DNA of 64,000 bases. Source: Lentisphaerae bacterium GWF2_44_16 (GTDB lineage: Bacteria > Verrucomicrobiota > Lentisphaeria > Victivallales > GWF2-45-14). The position numbers were made by a program, and so were the translations under genes. Positions within the stretch are counted from its first letter, which is position 1. Each line of letters starts with the position of its first letter. Positions 24,881 through 33,325 of this stretch are shown in pieces. The stretch covers positions 1 through 64,000 of the forward strand of contig MHBF01000074.1 of assembly GCA_001803225.1 (NCBI GenBank). Reading direction: 5' to 3'. Below the pieces are notes generated by a model. That model ran no database searches and was not told the origin of the DNA. It saw only the letters and a list, made by a program, of their open reading frames with translations.

Positions 24881-25127
24881 ATAAAAGTAAATGTCAAGAC
24901 GCAAGCACAAAAAATCTTAATAAAACAAAATTATTTTGATTTTTGCCGTTTTCATTAGACAGGACTAAAGGAAAACCTTTTTCAGAATATTGTCATTCAC
25001 TTATTGTTTTTTTATCAGGTCTTGTTGTAAGTTTAAAGTGCTAATAATAAGATACATAAATAACTACAAGACTCGTGTGTTGTTTTGAAGAATAAATAAT
25101 ATCTTTTCAGTTTTTTCACTTTTCATC

Positions 25128-25156
25128 TTGGCAGCCCGTAATTTATATGATATACT
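25128..25156 (+). promoter_or_regulatory. Promoter of the dehydrogenase/radical SAM operon
   Basis: TTGGCA (25128-25133), a 17-bp spacer and TATACT (25151-25156) precede the operon. The 369-bp region 24863-25231 otherwise holds only AT-rich sequence and the two operators. Confidence 0.65.
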
Positions 25157-25170
25157 AGTTAATCATATAA
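25142..25170. promoter_or_regulatory. Inverted repeat and LacI operator at the operon promoter
   Basis: TTATATGAT (about 25143-25151) and ATCATATAA (25162-25170) form perfect 9-bp arms around ATACTAGTTA. The core TACTAGTTAATCATA (25153-25167) is shared with the regulator promoter. It overlaps the -10 box and start point, fitting repression. Confidence 0.6.
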
Positions 25171-25231
25171 AACACCCAATAAGGAAATGTCTTATTACAA
25201 TCAGCAACGCGTGACAGGAAAGCATTATTCT

Positions 25232-26278
25232 ATGAATATATCCACATCAAAAGCCATTGTTTTGGAACGCCCGCGCCGGGCTCAACTCAGGGAAATCAAG
25301 TTAACAGAAATAACTCGGAGCAGCATAGTCTGTCGGACAAGGCTGAGCGCGGTCAGTTCCGGAACGGACATGAAAACCTGGCGCGGGCAGCAGCATCCGG
25401 AACAGTGTTACTATCCCCTGGTCCCCGGTTATGAAAATATGGGGATTGTTGAATATGTCGGGCCCGATACAGATACCGGGTTGAAGACCGGTGACCGTGT
25501 AATGATAAATGAGTGCCGCTTGTTCGGAGATGTCTGTGCCGCCTGGGGCGGAAATACTCTATATGCCATAAAAAACAGGGAAACAGCCTCGTCTCCATTC
25601 GATTATCCTGTCAAGATACCTGATGAAGTCTGCGACAAAGATGCCGTTCTGGCATATCTTGCCTGCGTTTCGCTGAAAGGCGCAAAACGTTTCTCTTTCC
25701 GGAAAGAGGAAACTATTCTGGTAACCGGAGCGGGGATGATTGGCATCAGTGCCATTCAGATACTTAAACTGCTCAATCCGTCCGCCAAAGTGATCTGTAT
25801 CGACCGCTCGCCCTTCCGCCGTGAAATTGCGGCACATTACGCGGACTGCGTTTTACATGGCAATGGGAGTGAGCTTGAAAAAATCAGGGAGTTCACCAAT
25901 GGCCGGATGGCGGACAAAGTCATGGAGTGTACCGGCAACTCCGAGATTGTTGGAACTTTGCATAAATACATCAAAGACGGTGGATGGGGGCACGATGATG
26001 AGCCGGCCCATATTCATCTTCAGGGAGACTATCCCGAGCCAATCATTATGGATTCCTGGCACCGCTGGTTCTGTAAAAACTGCACAGTTACCATGAGTTG
26101 CGCGCTGGCCCCCGGCTGCAAGGAGCAGATTTTACAGTGGATGAGCGAAGGCAAATTCAGCACTGCGCATTTGCCTGTGGAAATCTGGCCTGCCGCCCAA
26201 TGCCACGAAGCTTTTGCATATAAAGAAGCCAAAGGTGAAAACGTATTTAAAATCCTATTCGACTGGAGCGGTGAATGA
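25232..26278 (+). CDS. Zinc-type medium-chain dehydrogenase
   Basis: From the ATG at 25232 (AGGAAA nine bases upstream; the ATG at 25187 has its AAGGA too close) the protein has 348 residues. It has an MDR N-terminal catalytic fold (SAVSSGTDMKTWRG, LVPGYENMGIVEYVG, GDRVM) and a Rossmann domain (ILVTGAGMIGISAIQIL, VICIDRS). The usual Zn ligands are only partly evident. It probably oxidises or reduces a polyol or sugar derivative. First gene of the LacI-controlled operon; its stop overlaps the next start (ATGATG). Confidence 0.85.
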   Translation: MNISTSKAIVLERPRRAQLREIKLTEITRSSIVCRTRLSAVSSGTDMKTWRGQQHPEQCYYPLVPGYENMGIVEYVGPDTDTGLKTGDRVMINECRLFGDVCAAWGGNTLYAIKNRETASSPFDYPVKIPDEVCDKDAVLAYLACVSLKGAKRFSFRKEETILVTGAGMIGISAIQILKLLNPSAKVICIDRSPFRREIAAHYADCVLHGNGSELEKIREFTNGRMADKVMECTGNSEIVGTLHKYIKDGGWGHDDEPAHIHLQGDYPEPIIMDSWHRWFCKNCTVTMSCALAPGCKEQILQWMSEGKFSTAHLPVEIWPAAQCHEAFAYKEAKGENVFKILFDWSGE

Positions 26279-27144
26279 TGATAATCGGAAACGCGGCATG
26301 GGGATTCCGGGAGACCCCTTTGGAAGAACAGCTCAAAATTACCCGGACAATGGGCTTGAAGCTACTGGAATTAAGTATTGCCGGGCATCATGGCGACCGA
26401 TTGCAGTTGAATGCGTCCCACCAGGAGATCTCGGAGGTTAAAAACCTGTTTCAGCAAAACGGCATTGAACTCTGCTGTTTTGCTACCGGCAATGACTATA
26501 CTTTAAAGGATAGAGAAGCATGCTTCGCCCAACTCGAAAACGTGAAAAAAGTTATAGATATATGCAGTCAGTTCGGCGGCGGACACCTGCGGATTTTTGC
26601 CGGATTTGAACCTGTCGGGGAAATTACCGGGAAGCGCTGGAAAACAATGATAGACTGCCTTGTGGCAAGCGGGGAATACTGCATGGGCAAAAATATTGTC
26701 CCGGTTATTGAAACTCACGGTGGAGTCAGAAATTACAGCGATGGAGTTGAGCATTTCCACAGTACATCTTCGGAACCGGACACCATGTTCCGGATGCTGA
26801 ACGAACTGCCGGAATCAATAAAAGTCAATTTCGACCCGGCCAACCTTTATGCCGTGGGTATTGAACATCCTGAAAAAGTTTATTCACGCATCAAATCCCG
26901 GGTTGGGTATATGCACTTGAAGGATTTTGTCCGCGTTCCAGGCACAAGCCGCCTCCGTCCCGCGGCATGCGGAAAAAGCGAGATGGACTGGAATTCGCTT
27001 ATGGAGGCGATTAAAGATTACCGGGGACCGGCGCTGATTGAATATGAAAACGTAGAAGACGTCAAAGCAGGCTGCCGTTCTTCGCTTCAATTTATCAAAA
27101 AATTTCTGTTGAAAAACTCTAAAAAAGTGATAACCACAACCTAG
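26275..27144 (+). CDS. Xylose-isomerase-like TIM-barrel protein
   Basis: The 289-aa protein fits the sugar phosphate isomerase/epimerase (AP endonuclease 2-like) superfamily: GLKLLELSIAGHHGDRL, GGGHLRIFAGF, VIETHGG (metal Glu), VNFDPANLYAVG (metal Asp) and YMHLKDFVR (metal His). Such enzymes isomerise or epimerise ketoses, inosose or related compounds through divalent metal. It overlaps the dehydrogenase stop by four bases and precedes the radical SAM gene by 10, so it is one operon. The exact substrate is unknown. Confidence 0.85.
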   Translation: MMIIGNAAWGFRETPLEEQLKITRTMGLKLLELSIAGHHGDRLQLNASHQEISEVKNLFQQNGIELCCFATGNDYTLKDREACFAQLENVKKVIDICSQFGGGHLRIFAGFEPVGEITGKRWKTMIDCLVASGEYCMGKNIVPVIETHGGVRNYSDGVEHFHSTSSEPDTMFRMLNELPESIKVNFDPANLYAVGIEHPEKVYSRIKSRVGYMHLKDFVRVPGTSRLRPAACGKSEMDWNSLMEAIKDYRGPALIEYENVEDVKAGCRSSLQFIKKFLLKNSKKVITTT

Positions 27145-27154
27145 ATGGAGTTAA

Positions 27155-28177
27155 ATGATTGAAATGGAAATGCCGGAAAAAAGACTTGAAATGGTTCATC
27201 TGCAACTTACGCGGATGTGCAATCTGAACTGTCACTTCTGTGGTCAGTGGGGCGATAAGGGATTCTTCGCGAACTGTGGCCCCGGCGAAATGACATTAAC
27301 GGAGTGGAAGCAGGTTGTCGACTCAATTTGGCATTACGGAACTGAAGCAGGCAAACTGCCTTTGATTACGCTGTGGGGAGGAGAACCGCTGCTTTATCCT
27401 GAGTTTGATGATATTGTCCATTACTTAAGGGCGCGTGCTTTTGAGCTTGCCGTTATTACCAATGGAGTTTTACTTGACCGTTATGACGAGTTGATCAGGT
27501 CCGAATTCAGCGCGGTATATGTTTCCATCGATGGCCCAAAGGCCATTCATGACTCCATACGGGGCAAAGGCGTTTTCAGGCAGGCTGTCGGCAATATTGA
27601 AAAACTGAAAAATGCAAACCCGAAGATTTTTCTGATGACCACAATCTGTCCGCAAAATATCGAAGTATTGCCGGAATTGCCTTATCTGTTTGACAGTTTA
27701 GGGGTGGACAAGGTACTGCTGCATGAACTTATATGCCTTAATTCGCGGGAACTTGCCGATTATAAAAGCTGGCTGCGTTCCAGTTTCGGCTTAGACGCGA
27801 CAAAAATCGATTCATGGCATGCGGAGCTTCCGCCTGACTATCAAAACCGGAAAAATGAAAAGTTGGCCGAAATGTTCCGCCGTCTTGGCGTTTCCCCGGC
27901 AAAAACCCCGGTAGAGTATCTGCCGCATGGTATTGCGGAGCAGGAAAATTATTGCCTTTCACCATTTCGTCATCTGCATGTGGCATGGGACGGAGGGGTA
28001 TTGTTTTGTACTGATTTTTACGACTTCAGCGCCGGAAATGTCCGCAATAAAGATTTGATTGACATCTGGCGCGGCGAAGATGCCGAGAACTTCCGTCGGG
28101 AAATCATGCTGAGACGTTGTCCGGCTTGCAGTCATTGTTCATGGCAGCGTAACCGGGAATATTCTTTTGAAAACTGA
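27155..28177 (+). CDS. Radical SAM/SPASM protein
   Basis: The 340-aa protein has the radical SAM motif C-X3-C-X2-C (CNLNCHFC, Cys22, 26, 29) and the GGEPLL SAM-binding turn (about 71-76). The C-terminal SPASM-like region has CLSPFRHLHVAWDGGVLFC, GNVRNKDLIDIWRG and CPACSHC (about 322-328), able to hold an auxiliary iron-sulfur cluster. SPASM enzymes mature peptides or oxidise/epimerise small molecules. No precursor peptide is seen nearby, whereas the neighbours are sugar enzymes, so a radical sugar or cyclitol dehydrogenase/epimerase is a fair guess. Membership is sure; reaction is not. Confidence 0.92.
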   Translation: MIEMEMPEKRLEMVHLQLTRMCNLNCHFCGQWGDKGFFANCGPGEMTLTEWKQVVDSIWHYGTEAGKLPLITLWGGEPLLYPEFDDIVHYLRARAFELAVITNGVLLDRYDELIRSEFSAVYVSIDGPKAIHDSIRGKGVFRQAVGNIEKLKNANPKIFLMTTICPQNIEVLPELPYLFDSLGVDKVLLHELICLNSRELADYKSWLRSSFGLDATKIDSWHAELPPDYQNRKNEKLAEMFRRLGVSPAKTPVEYLPHGIAEQENYCLSPFRHLHVAWDGGVLFCTDFYDFSAGNVRNKDLIDIWRGEDAENFRREIMLRRCPACSHCSWQRNREYSFEN

Positions 28178-28218
28178 AGTTCTATTTTTATAAGTTTATA
28201 TTAAAAAGGCTGTTAGTT

Positions 28219-29103
28219 ATGAAAGGTATTGACGATTTTGTTGGGATTTCAACCAATGTTATGACTGGTGTTAATATTTGGGAAGCGGCCAGCCTTACCC
28301 GCGAATACGGACTGTCATGTCTGGAAATTCATCTGGGGGATTTTGAAGCCGCGGTGGGCAATCCCTGGATGCTTCCGCATGCCGGGGTCTGGCCGCGGAA
28401 TTTCAGTGCAAAACAACGCCGGGAATTGAAGGAACAGCTTTCGCATATCAAAAACCTGATAATTCATGGCAGCCCGGTCGATTTGAATATCGCCGCGCTC
28501 AATCCGGGTATTCGTGAAGAATCCAAACGTCAGTACCGTGAAGCCATCGGCCTTGCCGCCGATCTCGGTGCCAGATGGGTCACATACCACCCCGGGCGAC
28601 CGACCAATTCGGTTGTTCCGCCGCAATATGCCGAAGACAGAAACGTTGAATTCATCCTGGAAGTTCTTGATGACGCCAAACATGCGGGCGTCAAACTCGC
28701 TTATGAATGTTTTGAGGCAAGTTATCTGGAACGGATTCCCGATCCCGATTTCGGCATCCTCATTGACACCGGACATGCGGTCATGATGCAAAATCGCTTT
28801 GCCCCTCTCGGTCGCGGTAACACCCAAACAGTTATCGACTGGATTGAGTTTCTCGGAAACCGGCTGATTGAAATGCATATCCATAACGTCATTAACTGGA
28901 GTGAAAACCCGCATCTGGGTACAGCTCATCGGTCATTTGAATACGGACTTTGCCTTGACCTGGAAGCAATAGTCAGAAAATTAAAAGAAAAACTGATCAT
29001 GCTCCCGCTGGTTTCGGAAATTTACGAGCCAAGCGCCGAAGAAGCCGTAAAGACCGTTGTCAGAACTAAAGAAAGGATTGTCAAGACTTGGCAGTCAAGC
29101 TGA
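28219..29103 (+). CDS. Second xylose-isomerase-like TIM-barrel protein
   Basis: The 294-aa protein belongs to the same superfamily as the gene at 26275 but is clearly diverged: GLSCLEIHLGDFEAA, LIIHGSPVDLNIAALNP, ARWVTYHPGR, KLAYECFEASY (metal Glu), FGILIDTGHAVM (metal Asp and His) and EMHIHNVINW. AAGG lies upstream of the ATG after a 41-bp gap. Two such proteins flanking a radical SAM enzyme suggest successive rearrangements of one sugar skeleton. It ends the LacI-controlled operon. Confidence 0.83.
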   Translation: MKGIDDFVGISTNVMTGVNIWEAASLTREYGLSCLEIHLGDFEAAVGNPWMLPHAGVWPRNFSAKQRRELKEQLSHIKNLIIHGSPVDLNIAALNPGIREESKRQYREAIGLAADLGARWVTYHPGRPTNSVVPPQYAEDRNVEFILEVLDDAKHAGVKLAYECFEASYLERIPDPDFGILIDTGHAVMMQNRFAPLGRGNTQTVIDWIEFLGNRLIEMHIHNVINWSENPHLGTAHRSFEYGLCLDLEAIVRKLKEKLIMLPLVSEIYEPSAEEAVKTVVRTKERIVKTWQSS

Positions 29104-29204
29104 TTTTTTTAGGTTGCTTAAAGAGAAAATCGTGTATTGAAACCGGATCGCAAATCACAGAGTAAGCTGGTAATCGGTCCGCCTTATTTGGGTCTCTGAA
29201 AAGC

Positions 29205-29282
29205 GGATTTGACGAAGCAAATCCCTCCCCGCCAAGTGCAAAAATAGACCTCTCTCGCGGAGGGCGGCGCTTCGTCGCCGCC
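29205..29282 (+). repeat. Two-hairpin dispersed repeat, copy B
   Basis: GGATTTG-ACGAAG-CAAATCC (29205-29224) and GGCGGCG-CTTCGT-CGCCGCC (29263-29282) are identical in both hairpins to copy A, while the spacer differs and contains CCTCC/GGAGG, a third possible stem. Homology extends from about 29173 (AATCGGTC) to 29296 (GTATGCAGCAAAGC). It lies in the 379-bp interval 29104-29482 between two plus-strand operons. Confidence 0.8.
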
Positions 29283-29313
29283 GTATGCAGCAAAGCCGAC
29301 AGACCGATTACGT

Positions 29314-29340
29314 AAGCCGGAGATTATTTCCGGCTTTTTT
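29314..29340 (+). terminator. Rho-independent terminator after copy B
   Basis: AAGCCGGA (29314-29321) pairs with TCCGGCTT (29329-29336) around a 7-base loop and runs into six T residues. It ends the LacI-controlled operon about 210 bp after its last stop, so the repeat is probably transcribed as part of that mRNA. Confidence 0.85.
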
Positions 29341-29350
29341 CAAAAGGCTA

Positions 29351-29379
29351 TTGACTTTCAGGATTCTTTTCTGTATAAT
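29351..29379 (+). promoter_or_regulatory. Consensus promoter of the GH31/acetylesterase operon
   Basis: TTGACT (29351-29356), a 17-bp spacer and a perfect TATAAT (29374-29379). Transcription would begin near 29386, leaving a leader of about 100 bases before the regulator ATG. Confidence 0.85.
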
Positions 29380-29380
29380 A

Positions 29381-29399
29381 TGTCCTAGCGGGTAGGACA
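29381..29399. promoter_or_regulatory. Operator TGTCCTA-N5-TAGGACA
   Basis: Perfect 7-bp inverted arms directly after the -10 box cover the expected start point. The next gene is a GntR-LacI regulator, the likely ligand-controlled repressor of its own operon. Confidence 0.7.
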
Positions 29400-29407
29400 G
29401 TTGGGCC

Positions 29408-29448
29408 GGCATCCCGGGCCCGGAGTAGAAAAAGAACATATGGATGCC
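29408..29448 (+). promoter_or_regulatory. Leader hairpin of the GH31 operon
   Basis: GGCATCC (29408-29414) pairs with GGATGCC (29442-29448), extendable with one bulge. The loop contains the palindrome CCGGGCCCGG. It lies in the transcript leader, 35 bp before the start codon, and may affect stability or translation. Confidence 0.4.
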
Positions 29449-29482
29449 GCCGCCGCGCGTTGAAAAGACAGGAGTTTGCTTT

Positions 29483-30529
29483 ATGATTGAAACGATTAAC
29501 AAGACCGAGCAGTTGAAGAGCATAATACTGGAAGACATAAGAAATGGCGTTTACAGCCATGAGGATTTTCCTTCCATAAGGGCGCTCTCAAAAAAATACG
29601 GCGTATGCAAGCATACTGTTTCACAGGCGCTTTTTTCGCTTAAGGAAATCGGAGCGCTGAAAGTCCATCCGGGAAAAAGCGGAACAGTGAACTGCGATCT
29701 TGCCCAGAAAAATATCGCGGTACTGTATATAGGCATGACGCCGCTTTCGCAGTCTGAATTCGGCGCGGAACTTTTCAGGGGCATAGAGGAAGGCATCAGG
29801 GAAACCGGTAAATATTCATATAATACATATTCCCTCCCTGAAGGTGACAGCATCGGTTCGCTCGATGAAAATCTTGACAGGGTGCATACAGCCGGAATTC
29901 TGCTCGTCGGTTCAGACAATCCCTATAAACTCAGTTGTCTGAAAAAATATAAAATCCCCTTTACCGTCGTCGGCACTTCTGTTAATGACGCGGATGTTTC
30001 CTTTGTCGCCCCGCACATGGAAAATGAAGTTTTTGAAGAGGTAGATTTATTCGTCAGAAAGGGACGCAGAAAGATTGCTTTCATAGGCAATATCAGGGAA
30101 GGCAGCCCATCCTCCTGCGAGAAGACGAATCCTTTTTTCAATGTATTGAAAAAGAATAAAATAAAAATCTCTGAAAAGTTTATAAAAAAATGCAGCCATC
30201 TGCCCGAAAACGGTTATGTGCAGATGAAGGAAATCTTGGAAGCTCCCGAAATTCCAGACGCCGTGTTCTGCACGAGCGACCTGCTTGCGGTAGGCATATA
30301 CAGGGCAATACATGAACGGAAACTTAGAATACCTCAGGATATAGCCGTTGCCAGTTGTGACGATCTTGAAATCGCCGCTTATCTCAGCCCTTCATTGACC
30401 ACTGTCAGGATGCCGCGTTACGAAATAGGCTATCAGTCCGTAAAACAGCTTATGGCTAAAATCAGCGGCAGACGTTTTCTTTTACATAAAATAATTCCCT
30501 CAGAGCTTATTCTCAGGGAATCCATATAA
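29483..30529 (+). CDS. GntR-LacI hybrid transcription regulator
   Basis: From the ATG at 29483 (AGGAG seven bases upstream; the earlier ATG at 29444 lies in the leader hairpin) the protein has 348 residues: a GntR winged helix (about 1-68, FPSIRALSKKYGVCKHTVSQ) and a PBP1-type effector domain (NIAVLYIGMTPL, GIEEGIRETG, KIAFIGNI, PDAVFCTSDLLAVGIYRAIH, ASCDDLEIAAYLSPSLTTV). It leads the operon of GH31, pseudopilin, secreted toroid and acetylesterase genes, and a perfect inverted repeat overlies its own start site. Confidence 0.92.
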   Translation: MIETINKTEQLKSIILEDIRNGVYSHEDFPSIRALSKKYGVCKHTVSQALFSLKEIGALKVHPGKSGTVNCDLAQKNIAVLYIGMTPLSQSEFGAELFRGIEEGIRETGKYSYNTYSLPEGDSIGSLDENLDRVHTAGILLVGSDNPYKLSCLKKYKIPFTVVGTSVNDADVSFVAPHMENEVFEEVDLFVRKGRRKIAFIGNIREGSPSSCEKTNPFFNVLKKNKIKISEKFIKKCSHLPENGYVQMKEILEAPEIPDAVFCTSDLLAVGIYRAIHERKLRIPQDIAVASCDDLEIAAYLSPSLTTVRMPRYEIGYQSVKQLMAKISGRRFLLHKIIPSELILRESI

Positions 30530-30553
30530 AAATAAGGATGAGGATAAATTAAT

Positions 30554-32641
30554 ATGCGGAAAAAGAAAAAAAACTCTTTTCTAATAACATCGGTCGGAGA
30601 GAAAATATTCAGAGTACACTGCGGCGCAGAATCGGATTCAGCTTTAAATAAATACGGTTTCATAAGGGAAATGGAAGGCCCTGGAAAAGTTGCAAGGGAT
30701 TTTGATATTGAAAAATTCATGCCCGATTTGCTGGGCGAAACAGGGGAGCTTTCCTTTACTGTCGGGAAAGAAGAAGACTGGATTGGTTTCGGTGATGTTA
30801 CCCGGGAACGGATGTACCATCGCGGATATAAAATAAGTTGTTGGGTCAGAAATGTAAGCTCATATATTCCGGTACCGTTTTTCATGTCAAGCAAAGGATA
30901 TGCCGTGCTGGTAAATTCCACGCACCGTGTTGAGTTTGACATGGCGGCTTCAGATAAACAAAAAGTGAGCTGGCATGATCATAGCGGCAGAATTGATTTT
31001 TATCTGATGACAGGCGCTTCATTTATTGAAAATATTCGCCTTTATACTAGGCTCTGCGGCAAACCTTTCCTTCCTCCTGAATGGGCTTTCGGGCTTTGGT
31101 ATATCTGCCGCGAACAGGCCAATGATTATGAAGCCGTCAATGACGCCCTGAATTTCAGGCGCGAAGGTATTCCCTGCGACGTAATAGGACTTGAGCCGGG
31201 ATGGATGGAAAAGAAATATGATCTCTCACCTGATAAAAAATGGCATCCAGAACGCTTTCCAATTCCTTCATGGTGTCAGAACGGGCCGCATAATTTCATC
31301 AATGCCATAAAGCGCATGGGATTTCATTTCGAATTGTGGGAATGCAACGAGTACGATTTTTCTTATGAGGAGGAACGCAGGCTGGGAAAGAAAGCAGACA
31401 GCGTCGAAACAGATAAGCCCGTCGATTTCCATAAAGATGGTGAAGCCGATGACCATTTCATCTGGCCCAGATATTCGGATACGCTTACAAAAAAAGATGA
31501 GGCGTGGTTTGAACATCACAAGAAATTCATAGACCAGGGGGCTGATTTTTTCAAACAGGACGGTACCTATCAGATGTGTCCTCATCCCGGGCGCGTATGG
31601 GGTAACGGCATGTCCGACGACGAAATGCATAATCTTTATCCTTTGCTTTATGCAAGGCAGATGAATGAAGGCTTATCGAAATATACCAATAAACGCCCTG
31701 TCGTTTTTACCGTTGCCGGATGGACGGGTTTTCAGTCATACTGCGGGACATGGACAGGTGATGTCGGAGGCCGCCTGGAAACGCTGGGCTCAATGCTCAA
31801 CACTGCGGTCATGGGCCATAACTGGTGCACAAATGATATGGAGGTGATTCAGCCGGAAGGTATTCATTTCGGTTATCTTCAGCCCTGGAGCCAGATTAAC
31901 AGCTGGACATATTTCAGAATGCCGTGGGTACAGGGGGAAAAACTTTGTGAAACGCACAGGTTTTACAGCAGATTACGTTCACGCCTTATACCCTACATAT
32001 ATTCGTGGGCATATCAGACAGCGGAACAAGGCGTGCCTCTTCTGATGCGCCCTCTTCAGATTGAATTTGAAAAGGATATTAAATGCCGGGGCATCATGCA
32101 CGAATATCTTCTGGGAAGAGATATGCTCGTTACCATTTACAAAAATGATATTTATCTTCCCGAAGGCAGATGGATAGATTTTTGGACAGGGAAGCTTTAC
32201 AGGGGCGGCAAAACGTATAAAATAGAATGGCCCGATGATAGAGGCGGCGGTATTTTCATCCGCGAAGGCGCTATTATCCCGTTCGGCCCTGTCATGCAGT
32301 ACCGTGGGGAAGTGAAACTAGATAAGCTGGAGCTGCATATATTCCCTTCTGAAGAAGAAAGTTTTTTCGAACTCTATGAGGATGACGGTATTTCTTTTGA
32401 CTACCAGAAAGGAATGTTTTCAAAAACCTTAATCACATGCCGTAGAATGAAAAATGCGGTAACTGTTGAAATAGCAGACCCTGCAGGGAAACACATACCG
32501 CCTGAACATGAATGGAGTTTTGCAATCTCCCTTGATAAAAAACCGCTGGAAGTAAATCATGGAAACTGGCAATGGAATGCGCATAGAAGAGAATTAACGA
32601 TATCCTCTTTTAAAGGAAGAAAACTTGAAGTGAAAATCTAA
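30554..32641 (+). CDS. GH31-family alpha-glycosidase
   Basis: GH31 enzymes cleave alpha-glucosides, alpha-xylosides or alpha-galactosides with retention. The 695-aa protein has an N-terminal beta-sandwich, a TIM barrel (LPPEWAFGLWYICREQANDY, CDVIGLEPGWM, HFELWECNEY) with the nucleophile Asp in ADFFKQDGTYQM and the acid/base Asp likely in TWTGDVGG, then beta domains at the C-terminus. There is no signal peptide, so it acts in the cytoplasm on imported oligosaccharides. AAGGATGAGGA precedes the ATG. Exact specificity is not clear. Confidence 0.9.
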   Translation: MRKKKKNSFLITSVGEKIFRVHCGAESDSALNKYGFIREMEGPGKVARDFDIEKFMPDLLGETGELSFTVGKEEDWIGFGDVTRERMYHRGYKISCWVRNVSSYIPVPFFMSSKGYAVLVNSTHRVEFDMAASDKQKVSWHDHSGRIDFYLMTGASFIENIRLYTRLCGKPFLPPEWAFGLWYICREQANDYEAVNDALNFRREGIPCDVIGLEPGWMEKKYDLSPDKKWHPERFPIPSWCQNGPHNFINAIKRMGFHFELWECNEYDFSYEEERRLGKKADSVETDKPVDFHKDGEADDHFIWPRYSDTLTKKDEAWFEHHKKFIDQGADFFKQDGTYQMCPHPGRVWGNGMSDDEMHNLYPLLYARQMNEGLSKYTNKRPVVFTVAGWTGFQSYCGTWTGDVGGRLETLGSMLNTAVMGHNWCTNDMEVIQPEGIHFGYLQPWSQINSWTYFRMPWVQGEKLCETHRFYSRLRSRLIPYIYSWAYQTAEQGVPLLMRPLQIEFEKDIKCRGIMHEYLLGRDMLVTIYKNDIYLPEGRWIDFWTGKLYRGGKTYKIEWPDDRGGGIFIREGAIIPFGPVMQYRGEVKLDKLELHIFPSEEESFFELYEDDGISFDYQKGMFSKTLITCRRMKNAVTVEIADPAGKHIPPEHEWSFAISLDKKPLEVNHGNWQWNAHRRELTISSFKGRKLEVKI

Positions 32642-32645
32642 TAAA

Positions 32646-33305
32646 ATGGGTATTTTTATGAAAGCGCGAATTTGGGAAAAAGATTTTTTTACAATTGTCG
32701 AGCTCCTCGTTGTAATCGGCATAATGATAATTCTGGTAAGCATTCTTATGCCGGGATTAAAATCAGCGCGTGAAAAGGCCCGGACGATACAATGTGCCGG
32801 AAATCTCAAGCAGATAGTCACAAGTACACATATGTATGTTGACGATTTTAATTCATATCTGCCGGGAGAACCTAATAACTTTTGGGATGACACATGGGTT
32901 TCTCCCTTGACCAGTGACGGATATGTGCCGTTGAAGCTCCTTGTTGACAAAACCTATCCAGGAGGCTTCGGAATAGGATGTCCTTCGGATAATGTTCCAA
33001 GCATTCAGTATTTCAGTTATTCTCTCAGATCTGCGGCAAGGGGTAAGATGATTACCAGGGCCGCATATGGTCTGTCAAAAACATTTTTATTCGCCGACGT
33101 GCCGGGACGCGCTAAAGCCCTTTACGCGTCTTCCAATGTAAGATGGAATCATGCAAACGGAGCTAATTTTGTTTTCGGAGATGGTCACGCCCAGTGGTAT
33201 TCCTATAACGGCATGCTCAATGCCGGGGATAACGGGGACCAAGAATGGATATTCCCTTTTCTAAAACGGGGCGGTGCGTCATATAACACAATTTTTTATT
33301 ATTAA
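32646..33305 (+). CDS. Pseudopilin with H-X9-DG signature
   Basis: The leader EKDFFTIVELLVVIGIMIIL has Glu+5 but no Gly at -1, as is common in this lineage. The helix ends at SILMPGLKSAREKART and the head includes CAGNLKQIVTSTHMYVDD and HANGANFVFGDGHAQWY, an exact H-X9-DG. It is 219 aa from 32646; an in-frame ATG at 32658 is an equally good start. It lies between the GH31 and secreted toroid genes, the same arrangement as in two other loci here. Confidence 0.9.
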   Translation: MGIFMKARIWEKDFFTIVELLVVIGIMIILVSILMPGLKSAREKARTIQCAGNLKQIVTSTHMYVDDFNSYLPGEPNNFWDDTWVSPLTSDGYVPLKLLVDKTYPGGFGIGCPSDNVPSIQYFSYSLRSAARGKMITRAAYGLSKTFLFADVPGRAKALYASSNVRWNHANGANFVFGDGHAQWYSYNGMLNAGDNGDQEWIFPFLKRGGASYNTIFYY

Positions 33306-33325
33306 ACTAAAATAGGGGTAAGTTT

